NCBI GenBank assembly: GCA_003349885.1
Contig: QFXC01000007.1
Coordinates: forward strand, 457,125-521,124
Length of the DNA: 64,000 nucleotides
Direction of reading: 5' to 3'
From: an endosymbiont of Galathealinum brachiosum
GTDB taxonomy: Bacteria; Pseudomonadota; Gammaproteobacteria; SZUA-229
This document shows, piece after piece, positions 57,424 through 64,000 of this stretch (the stretch's first letter is position 1; every line of letters starts with the position of its first letter). A program made the translations under genes and the position numbers. Under the pieces are notes generated by a model, which ran no database searches, was not told the origin of the DNA, and worked only from the letters and a program-made list of their open reading frames with translations.

Positions 57424-57456
57424 AAAAAAAAGCCCGACAAATGTCGGGCTTTTTTA
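57424..57456. terminator. Terminator of the qmo-hdr operon
   Basis: AGCCCGACA / TGTCGGGCT stem with an AA loop, flanked by A and T runs on both sides. It lies 20 bases beyond the hdrB-like stop on the minus strand and would end that operon. Confidence 0.93.
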
Positions 57457-57475
57457 ACACTAATAATGATTAAGC

Positions 57476-58375
57476 TTATTTAGCAGCAATATCATTCAAC
57501 TGTTTAGACTGAATCATTAATCCATCTAAACCAGCTTCTGAAGCTGACTTACCATAAGCAACAGCCATTAATGTAGAGTAATAAGTAACAGGGATATTAA
57601 ATTTAGTACCGTAATCGGCATTAATATCATTCTGATACGCTTCTACATTTAACTGACATACCGGGCAAGGCGTTACAATCATGTCAGCACCATTATCATA
57701 TGCTGCTTCGATAATACCTTTAACCAGTGCCTGTGATTTTTTAGGCTCTGAGAATGCTAACGCACCACCACAACATGAAACTTTCTTTTCATATGTAGTA
57801 CAGGCTTCTGCACCCATTGCTTCAACCATGTTATCCAGATACTTAGGGTTTTCGAAAGACTCGCCATCAATACCGAATGGACGGTTAGTCTGGCAACCTA
57901 CGTAACCTGCAATTTTAAGACCTTCAAGCGGCTTGACCACTTTCTCTTTCATTGCATCGAAACCGATATCTTCAACTAGTACTTCTGTGAAGTGACGAAC
58001 CTTAGGCATTTCTTTAGAAAGCTCCAGGTGTGCTTCTTTCAGTGCAGTTTCAGTACCTTCACGAATCTCTTCGTTATCTTCGATACGCTCTTTTGCTTCA
58101 CGTGTTGCTAACCAGCAAGCTGCACAGGTTGCTACAATTTCCTGACCAGGATTATTCTGCTCAGATAGTGCAATATTACGTGCAGATAATGCTAAACGAG
58201 GAAGCTCACCACCACCTGAGTAACCGATAGATGCTGAACAGCAGTTCCAGTCTGGAATGTCATTCAGTTTGATATCTAGCGTATCGCAAATCGAATTAAT
58301 CGAGGTTTGCAGGTTTGAACCTGACGTGCCTTTCTGTGAAGAGCAGCCCGGGTAAAATGAATATTCTTTGGACAT
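57476..58375 (-). CDS. hdrB: Heterodisulfide reductase subunit B-like protein
   Basis: An HdrB-type protein with two cysteine-rich CCG domains: CNCCSASIGYSGGG near residue 45 and CCGGALAFSEPKKS near 200. These bind special iron-sulfur clusters in methanogens. In sulfur oxidisers, HdrB and HdrC can replace membrane QmoC next to QmoAB. It is the last gene of the qmoA-qmoB-hdrC-hdrB run, 11 bases after hdrC. Confidence 0.93.
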   Translation of the reverse strand: MSKEYSFYPGCSSQKGTSGSNLQTSINSICDTLDIKLNDIPDWNCCSASIGYSGGGELPRLALSARNIALSEQNNPGQEIVATCAACWLATREAKERIEDNEEIREGTETALKEAHLELSKEMPKVRHFTEVLVEDIGFDAMKEKVVKPLEGLKIAGYVGCQTNRPFGIDGESFENPKYLDNMVEAMGAEACTTYEKKVSCCGGALAFSEPKKSQALVKGIIEAAYDNGADMIVTPCPVCQLNVEAYQNDINADYGTKFNIPVTYYSTLMAVAYGKSASEAGLDGLMIQSKQLNDIAAK

Positions 58376-58386
58376 TACATATGCTC

Positions 58387-59007
58387 CTATGAGTTACCAG
58401 AAATGCGCGCTTCTTCAATTTCCTGCGCTTTCTTAATCATGGCTTTAAGGCCAGACTTATCTTTAACACTATGACCACCCAGAATTTCCATCGGGTTTAA
58501 ACGTTTAGCTTTTAACATACCTAAACCTAAACCTGATGCTGCTAGTGCATTTTTAATGCCCTGAACAAAACCATCAAGGAAATACAGTGCGATACCTAAT
58601 TTCAGCTCATTAACACGACCGTTAACCATTAAGTTATCCCAGAACTTCTGAGAGAAACGTAATGTTGCCTGATTTTTAGGTGCAATACCTAAACGCTTAG
58701 CGTAATGCGCTAAGCCGTGCATGATGTGTGTAATCGGTAACTCACGTGGACAACGTGCGATACAGTTATAACAAGAGGTACACATCCACATAGATTCAGA
58801 TGATAAAACTTCTTCACGCTTGCCCGCGCGTATCATCATGAATAATTCCTGTGGCGGGTGATCCCAGTAAGGACCCATTGGGCATGAGCCGGCACAAACA
58901 CCGCACTGCATACACATTTTAACCCAGTCACCTTCTTCTACATTCGCTTCAACTTCTTTAAGGAAGTTATTGCGATACTTTTCAACCATCTGGTTATTAT
59001 CACTCAT
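58387..59007 (-). CDS. hdrC: Heterodisulfide reductase subunit C-like [4Fe-4S] protein
   Basis: A 206-residue ferredoxin-type protein with two [4Fe-4S] sites: CMQCGVCAGSCPMG (about residues 32-45) and CTSCYNCIARCPRE (about 77-90). It joins the HdrB-like protein in electron transfer from QmoAB. It lies 12 bases after qmoB. No membrane domain is present, unlike QmoC. Confidence 0.92.
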   Translation of the reverse strand: MSDNNQMVEKYRNNFLKEVEANVEEGDWVKMCMQCGVCAGSCPMGPYWDHPPQELFMMIRAGKREEVLSSESMWMCTSCYNCIARCPRELPITHIMHGLAHYAKRLGIAPKNQATLRFSQKFWDNLMVNGRVNELKLGIALYFLDGFVQGIKNALAASGLGLGMLKAKRLNPMEILGGHSVKDKSGLKAMIKKAQEIEEARISGNS

Positions 59008-59019
59008 AATTATCTCCCC

Positions 59020-61266
59020 TTAGAACTTGAATGGACTCATGCCGATTTCTTCAATGGTTTTCGCCATGTCATTAATCAGTTCAGTCGTACGAGTTACATC
59101 AGTAATAGCGACTTCATAAGTTGCTACACGTTCTTTTTCTAGATTCAGTGTTTCCAGTGTATCTGCAATTTTGCTCATACGGATATGTGCAATTTCAGAG
59201 CCCTTCACAAAGTGACACTGATAATCATCACCCTTCTGACAACCCATCAGGATAATACCGTCATAACCTGAGTTAAGCGCATCTGTTAACCAGATAGTGT
59301 TAACCGAACCTAAACAACGAACTGGTACTACACGCGTAAACGCGCTGTATTCCAGTTTGTTTTGTGCAGCCATATCTAGTGCTGGATATGCATCGTTTTC
59401 ACAAGCAAGCACTAAGATACGAGGTTTTTCGTCAAACTCGTCCGGCATATCAACATTCTTGATTTGCTGGCCAACTGTATCAACCGAGTAGTTCTCGAAA
59501 GAGATAACACGTACAGGACATGCACCCATACAAGTACCACAACGACGACAACGTGATTCATTATAAGATGGGAAACCTTTCTCATCTTCGTTGATTGCGC
59601 CAAATGGGCATTCAACCGTACAACGTTTACATTGTGTACAACCTTCAATTCGGAAACTTGGGAAACTTAAGTCACCAGAACGTGGATGAGCTGCTGCACC
59701 TTTGGCTGCATTTTCCACTTCCTGAATGGCTTTCATTGCCGCGCCAGTTGCATCGATTGTTGACTGTAAGCTGTCCATTGGACGGCGAACGGGGCCAGCA
59801 GAGTAGATACCTGTACGACGAGTTTCATATGGGAAACAGATGAAATGTGAATCAGTGAAACCGTGCTTAAGATGCGGTAAATCTGTACCCTGACGGTAAT
59901 CAAGGTTAAGAATTGAATCTACCGTTACTTCGATTTCCATTGGAATCTCTTCACCCGCTTTTTCAGCGGCTTCCTTAGCTTCCTGTAATGCATATGGATG
60001 AGGACCAGAATTTGGCTCCTGACCCGTAGCAAGCACAACTAGATCAGCTGGCATTGACGTATCATCATTAAGGATCATATCCTTAAAGTTGATCGTTAAA
60101 TCATTACCGCTTGCTTCGATTGTGCTTACTGTAGACTTAGTAAAGATAACGCCTTTCTTCTGACCTGCACGGTAAAAATCTTCACCGCCAGCACCAGGAG
60201 TACGTAGATCGTCATACATAATAACCGTATCTACATCCGGGTTTGCATCTTTAAAGTACATTGCCTGTTTGATAGATGCTGTACAGCAGAAACCAGAACA
60301 GTAAGGTAAGTAACCTTCTTTATCACTACGCTGACCAGCACATTGTACGAATACAACGCTTGAAACTTCTTTGCCGTCTTTGCGCTTGATTGGTCCGCCG
60401 TTAGCTTCTTTAGCTAATGCTTCTAATTCAAGTTGCGTAATAACATTTTCAGATTTGTCATAAGCAAATTCTGTAAGCTTGTTTGCATCGAACTGCTTCA
60501 TACCAGAAGCCTGAACAATTGCACCAATAGCTACATTTGAAGTTGCACCGCTTTCAGTAGAAATATCTACATCAAATCGACCTGGTGCACCGGCTGTTTT
60601 AGTAACCGTTGAGTTCAGGTGAACTGTAATGTTTGAAGCAGCTTCAATTTTCGCGATTAAATCAGCAACCGTTGTATCTTCTGGCTCAGCATAAGGCGAA
60701 GTTGTTGCTACACGTTTGTGTAACTGCCCCATCACACCACCAAGCTCGGCAGATTTTTCAACAATCACTGCTGGATAACCCGCATCAGCTGCTTCGATTG
60801 CTGCAGTCATGCCGGAAATACCACCACCGACTACAAGAATATTTTTATTCAGTTCCTGCTCACCAGAACGAGTCGGTAATTTCTGGAACTTAGATTCAGC
60901 ACAGGCCATACGAATATAATCGTCTGCCATTTCCTGTGTCGTTTCATTCGCTTCGTCATTATCAGGACGAACCCAGATAACACCTTCACGTAAGTTAGCA
61001 CGTGCAACCGATACGTTCTGGAATGCAAAGGCTTCAACCTTCGCACGACGCGAACATGCACCGATAATAACGTGATTGGTTTCGCCGGAATCAATATCCG
61101 CCTGAATCATTGCAACGCCTTCAGCGCTACATAAGAAGTCATGTGACTTAGCATATTTTGCCTTGCCATCACGTGTTGCCGTCTGCTCAAGCTGGCCACA
61201 ATCTAAACGATCGCCAATGCCACAGCCTTTACAAATATAGGCACCCATTAATAATTCGTCTGCCAC
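59020..61266 (-). CDS. qmoB: QmoB-like FAD/[4Fe-4S] protein with MvhD domain
   Basis: A 748-residue HdrA-type flavoprotein: N-terminal Cys region (CKGCG), FAD motif VVGGGISGMTAAIEAADAG (about residue 145), two [4Fe-4S] sites (CTQCKRCTVECPFG, CRRCGTCMGACPVR; about 550-600) and a C-terminal MvhD-like domain (ILVLACENDAYP, then MGCQKGDDYQC). It passes electrons between QmoA, APS reductase and Hdr partners. Gap to qmoA is 3 bases. Confidence 0.93.
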   Translation of the reverse strand: MADELLMGAYICKGCGIGDRLDCGQLEQTATRDGKAKYAKSHDFLCSAEGVAMIQADIDSGETNHVIIGACSRRAKVEAFAFQNVSVARANLREGVIWVRPDNDEANETTQEMADDYIRMACAESKFQKLPTRSGEQELNKNILVVGGGISGMTAAIEAADAGYPAVIVEKSAELGGVMGQLHKRVATTSPYAEPEDTTVADLIAKIEAASNITVHLNSTVTKTAGAPGRFDVDISTESGATSNVAIGAIVQASGMKQFDANKLTEFAYDKSENVITQLELEALAKEANGGPIKRKDGKEVSSVVFVQCAGQRSDKEGYLPYCSGFCCTASIKQAMYFKDANPDVDTVIMYDDLRTPGAGGEDFYRAGQKKGVIFTKSTVSTIEASGNDLTINFKDMILNDDTSMPADLVVLATGQEPNSGPHPYALQEAKEAAEKAGEEIPMEIEVTVDSILNLDYRQGTDLPHLKHGFTDSHFICFPYETRRTGIYSAGPVRRPMDSLQSTIDATGAAMKAIQEVENAAKGAAAHPRSGDLSFPSFRIEGCTQCKRCTVECPFGAINEDEKGFPSYNESRCRRCGTCMGACPVRVISFENYSVDTVGQQIKNVDMPDEFDEKPRILVLACENDAYPALDMAAQNKLEYSAFTRVVPVRCLGSVNTIWLTDALNSGYDGIILMGCQKGDDYQCHFVKGSEIAHIRMSKIADTLETLNLEKERVATYEVAITDVTRTTELINDMAKTIEEIGMSPFKF

Positions 61267-61269
61267 TGT

Positions 61270-62544
61270 TTAGCCCTCCGATCCTGCAACGCGGTTAACA
61301 ACCTGAATAGCTTTTAACGCACAAGCTGTTGCACTTTGAACCGCACGGTTCACGTCTAGCGCATCAGAAGCACAACCCGCAGCGAAGATTCCGCCGTTGG
61401 TGCCATCGTTTTCTATATAACCATGCTCATTAACACTTACATCACCTGGTAATGTAGAAGTATCAATGCTTGGCTCCATACCTACAGCAAGTACAACCAG
61501 TTCATGCTCTGTTGCATAACGGTTATAACCTTCAGTATCAACACCTTGCAGAGTTGGGTTGTCATTCTCGCCTAAAGTAATATTAGCTACTTTAGATTTA
61601 ATGAATGTTACATTTTCATCAGCCTGAACGTTTTTATAGAAATCTTCAAAACGGTCAATCGCACGAATATCAATGTAGTAGATAGTTGATTTAGCTTCAG
61701 CCGCTGTTGCATAGGTTGTTTGCTTCAAACTTGCCATGCAGCAAATACGCGAACAATGCTTCAGGTAGTTACGGTCACGTGAACCGGCACACTGGATAAA
61801 AGCAATATCTTTAACTTCAGCGCCATCAGATGGACGTAAGATTTTTCCACCGGTAGGGCCGGTTGGATCATTCATACGTTCAAATTCAACAGAAGTAATT
61901 ACGTTCTTATAACGATCATAACCATAAGGCTGGATCTTGTTCGCATCAAATGGACGCCAACCCGTTGCGTATACAACCGCACCAACTTTAAGCTCAACCG
62001 TTTCTTCAGCCATATCTAAATCAATAGCATCAACCGGGCAAGCTGCTTTTGCTTTTTCAGCATCATCAGTTCCGATCATCGCAGGATCAATAACATAACG
62101 CTCTGGCAATGCCATGCGATGTGGCAGGTAAGCACCTTTGTGCTTGCTTAAACCATAGTTATATTCATCATCAAATTCAGATTCTACTGCTTCACCACAA
62201 GCGCCACATGATGTGCACTTATCGTTAACATAGCGAGGGCTGATTTTCACAGTCGCCGTGTAGTTACCTTCTTCACCTGTCAATGTTTCAACTTCTGACA
62301 TAGTTAAGATAGTGATGTTAGGGTTCATCTTGGTACGGCGCTGGTTAATTTCCAGGCCACAAGTTGGGAAGCAAAGTTTTGGGAAATACTTATAAAGTTG
62401 AGTGATACGACCACCCACATAAGCACGCTTTTCCACAAGTATTACTTGCTTGCCAGCTTCAGCAGCTTCCAGTGCAGTGGTCATACCACTTACACCGCCA
62501 CCTACTACCAGGATAGTCTCATTAGTTGCGACTACATCCGTCAT
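61270..62544 (-). CDS. qmoA: QmoA-like FAD protein
   Basis: A 424-residue HdrA-like flavoprotein with VVGGGVSGMTTALEAAEAG at the N-terminus and a cysteine cluster CTSCGACGEAVES (about residues 113-125). It is the first gene of the operon on the minus strand. In sulfur oxidisers the Qmo-Hdr set takes electrons from APS reductase; aprAB is not in this window. Confidence 0.93.
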   Translation of the reverse strand: MTDVVATNETILVVGGGVSGMTTALEAAEAGKQVILVEKRAYVGGRITQLYKYFPKLCFPTCGLEINQRRTKMNPNITILTMSEVETLTGEEGNYTATVKISPRYVNDKCTSCGACGEAVESEFDDEYNYGLSKHKGAYLPHRMALPERYVIDPAMIGTDDAEKAKAACPVDAIDLDMAEETVELKVGAVVYATGWRPFDANKIQPYGYDRYKNVITSVEFERMNDPTGPTGGKILRPSDGAEVKDIAFIQCAGSRDRNYLKHCSRICCMASLKQTTYATAAEAKSTIYYIDIRAIDRFEDFYKNVQADENVTFIKSKVANITLGENDNPTLQGVDTEGYNRYATEHELVVLAVGMEPSIDTSTLPGDVSVNEHGYIENDGTNGGIFAAGCASDALDVNRAVQSATACALKAIQVVNRVAGSEG

Positions 62545-62969
62545 TGATATTCCTCCGAAGCGGATAAGATTAATTTAAAACTTGTTTACGTAATAACCTA
62601 TAAAGCACTCAATAAATAAAGCCCTGATATTACGTTTAAAATTCTTTTTAATGCCACGACTTTTACATTACACAGTCGTAGACTATTTTCAGGGTTGTAA
62701 AGATACTCCTTTATAAGGAATATCTCTAGGAAAATCAGTGCGTTTTAAATCGAAGTTTCCGATATACGAATAGAAAAAATTAATGCGGATAAGTTTTTTT
62801 GATATTAATCAAACAATATTAGATTTGACTAATGGGTTTTCGCAATAATGAGAATTATTTGCATTTAAATAATAGCTATTTATCAATCTCACCTTACAAT
62901 TTGTAACACTACTACCTGCCACAATACTTTTATAATAATTAAAAACCCCGGACCAATATGGAGAAATAA
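62545..62969. promoter_or_regulatory. Divergent qmoA/bcp regulatory region
   Basis: A 425-base AT-rich spacer. It holds a 25-bp imperfect palindrome (62701-62725, arms AGATACTCCTT / AAGGAATATCT), a consensus FNR-type box TTGAT-N4-ATCAA (62799-62812) and a Fur-box-like stretch ATAATGAGAATTATT (62845-62859). No gene is supported here. Confidence 0.75.
62799..62812. promoter_or_regulatory. FNR/ANR-type binding site
   Basis: TTGATATTAATCAA, a full match to TTGAT-N4-ATCAA. It lies 158 bases before the bcp ATG and 255 bases from the qmoA ATG, so it could control either gene in response to oxygen or redox state. Confidence 0.7.
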
Positions 62970-63434
62970 ATGCTACAAACCAACTCAAGTGCCCCCAACC
63001 TTACAAGCACTAACCAGAATAACGAACCCGTAAGTCTGTCTGACTTTAATAATAAAAAAAATATCGTGCTTTATTTTTACCCTAAAGACGATACACCGGG
63101 CTGCACGATTGAAGCTAATCAGTTTACTGAATTAGCCGATGAATTTAATAAAGCAGACACAATTATCTTTGGTGTTAGCAAAGATGACTGCAACAGCCAC
63201 CAGGCTTTCATTAATAAATTTAATTTAAAAATAGACTTATTAGCTGATACTTCAGGTGAGTTATGTGAAGCATATGGTGTGTGGCAGGAAAAAGAAAAGA
63301 ATGGTATTAAAAAAATGGGAATTGTCCGCTCAACATTTATTATCAATAAAGAAGGCAATTTAATCGATGTAGAATATGGTGTTTCAGCTGAGGGACATGC
63401 TGCAAACGTATTAGAAAAAATCAAAAATATTTAA
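62970..63434 (+). CDS. bcp: Thioredoxin-dependent peroxiredoxin (Bcp/PrxQ)
   Basis: A 154-residue peroxiredoxin of the BCP/PrxQ type. The peroxidatic Cys is in DDTPGCTIEANQF; the resolving Cys found five residues later in E. coli Bcp is Asn here. Another Cys occurs in SKDDCNSHQAF, so a different resolving position or a one-Cys mechanism is possible. GGAG precedes the ATG. It is divergent from qmoA and next to an FNR-type box. Confidence 0.94.
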   Translation: MLQTNSSAPNLTSTNQNNEPVSLSDFNNKKNIVLYFYPKDDTPGCTIEANQFTELADEFNKADTIIFGVSKDDCNSHQAFINKFNLKIDLLADTSGELCEAYGVWQEKEKNGIKKMGIVRSTFIINKEGNLIDVEYGVSAEGHAANVLEKIKNI

Positions 63435-63440
63435 TCAACC

Positions 63441-63477
63441 TAAGAGTGAGGCAAAAAAATAATTGACCTCACTCTTA
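63441..63477. terminator. Bidirectional terminator between bcp and the next gene
   Basis: Stem TAAGAGTGAGG / CCTCACTCTTA with an AT-rich loop, 6 bases after the bcp stop. It overlaps the stop codon of the convergent small gene. Confidence 0.85.
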
Positions 63478-63660
63478 AATTTTATAACCAAGATCATTTA
63501 ACAGATAATAAAAAATCGCTGCACCGACTATCACACTTAAACAGACCAGCACAACTCCAGCAAACCAGTACTTAAATCTTTTTAGTCCGGCTGCTTTCGC
63601 CTCAGATTCATCAACTTTTTTTTCTGATGAACCAGGCATCTGATTAACGTCAAAGGACAT
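63475..63660 (-). CDS. Small single-helix membrane protein
   Basis: A 61-residue protein with a charged N-terminus and one membrane helix (YWFAGVVLVCLSVIVGAAIF). No family recognised. I start at the ATG at 63660; an earlier one at 63672 lies inside the upstream methyltransferase. The 5-base gap means it is cotranscribed with that gene. Confidence 0.6.
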   Translation of the reverse strand: MSFDVNQMPGSSEKKVDESEAKAAGLKRFKYWFAGVVLVCLSVIVGAAIFYYLLNDLGYKI

Positions 63661-63665
63661 AATAC

Positions 63666-64000
63666 TTACCACCTGCCTGCTTTAACTGCCTGACCTTGCG
63701 GATCTTCAGGGTTAAACCAGTCAAGTTTTTCTTTAAGTGATACAACCTCACCTACAATGATTAAAGTGGGCGGCTCAAAAGTATGCGTTCTAAGCGTTTC
63801 TTCCAGCGTATCCAGTGTTGCAATAACTGTTTTCTGATCAGGTGTTGTCCCCTTTTGCACTAATGCCACTGGAGTTGAAGGTGGTAAACCGTGACCAATC
63901 ATTTCTTTACAAAGTGTTGGTGCACCATGCAGCCCCATATAGAAAACCACTGTTTGATTTGGTTGAGCCAGTGCAGGCCAGTTTAAATCTACCGTGCCAT
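63666..64000 (-). CDS. cobA: Uroporphyrinogen-III C-methyltransferase (5' end outside window)
   Basis: The C-terminal part of a SUMT that makes precorrin-2/sirohydrochlorin from uroporphyrinogen III. The window holds about 110 residues, including LNWPALAQPNQTVVFYMGL (the SUMT signature), TPVALVQKGTTPDQKTV and IIVGEVVSLKEKLDWF. The frame runs off the right edge, so the start is not seen. It could be a stand-alone cobA or the end of a cysG; a siroheme supply for sulfite reductase fits the sulfur-oxidation context but is inference. Confidence 0.9.
   Translation of the reverse strand, partial: GTVDLNWPALAQPNQTVVFYMGLHGAPTLCKEMIGHGLPPSTPVALVQKGTTPDQKTVIATLDTLEETLRTHTFEPPTLIIVGEVVSLKEKLDWFNPEDPQGQAVKAGRW

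Noticed and set aside
60633..60893. An 86-residue plus-strand frame inside qmoB
   Set aside because: Low-complexity Gln/Leu composition and complete overlap with a certain gene on the other strand.
1..64000. CRISPR arrays, phage genes, transposases, rRNA and tRNA genes
   Set aside because: Looked for on both strands by eye; no regularly spaced repeats, integrase or transposase-like product, or RNA-gene sequence was seen.

Overview
The window comes from an AT-rich gammaproteobacterium that is probably a sulfur-oxidising chemolithoautotroph. The autotrophy evidence is a RubisCO operon of cbbL, cbbS, cbbQ and cbbO with a divergent LysR regulator. The sulfur evidence is a qmoA-qmoB-hdrC-hdrB set, the APS-reductase-linked electron-transfer module of sulfur oxidisers, plus a siroheme-type methyltransferase running off the right end. 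Housekeeping order (xseA, dksA-gluQ, dapC-dapD, pepN, ndk) fits Gammaproteobacteria. I saw no rRNA, tRNA, CRISPR array, intact insertion sequence or prophage.

Layout. 1-3.1 kb: xseA (cut by the left edge), dksA and gluQ. 3.1-11.2 kb: mostly minus-strand genes, including a di-heme peroxidase-like lipoprotein, a papain-like amidase, a cytochrome c'-like protein, a sensor diguanylate cyclase, a broken DsrE-like gene, a BFD-like [2Fe-2S] protein, a YugP-like metalloprotease and a TIGR01777 epimerase. 11.4-19.4 kb: acs, a membrane class III nucleotidyl cyclase, a DUF4266/DUF3570 pair, and an M15-like peptidase coupled to a membrane protein. 19.4-25.1 kb: a REC-GGDEF-EAL regulator, pepN and a CnoX-like protein.

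25.2-33.8 kb is the CO2-fixation locus. Reading leftwards on the minus strand from cbbL: cbbL, cbbS, a strong terminator-like hairpin, an unknown 103-residue ORF, cbbQ, cbbO and an unusual aldolase-Dabb fusion. cbbR is divergent. 33.8-40.6 kb: small enzymes, dapC-dapD, a zinc/manganese-type ABC permease and binding protein without an ATPase, an outer-membrane porin, and an Spx/ArsC-like protein. 40.6-47.5 kb: a STAS-like protein and a FlhG/MinD-like ATPase, divergent from an HDOD-histidine kinase and a REC-PAS-GGDEF-EAL regulator, which I read as one signalling locus. 47.5-56.2 kb: rubrerythrin, a heavy-metal RND efflux operon lacking its adaptor, a CBS protein and a degenerate HD-GYP protein. 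56.4-64 kb: ndk, hemerythrin, qmoAB-hdrCB, bcp and the partial methyltransferase.

Cyclic-nucleotide signalling is dense: three GGDEF proteins, one HD-GYP relative and one class III cyclase. The features most worth follow-up are the altered-active-site aldolase-Dabb fusion, the FlhG-like/HDOD-kinase/GGDEF-EAL locus with a possibly leaderless transcript, the 28-bp palindrome centred on a -10 element before the RND operon, the adaptor-less RND operon itself, and an FNR-type box between qmoA and bcp. All functional calls come from reading motifs in the sequence; no database search was run.
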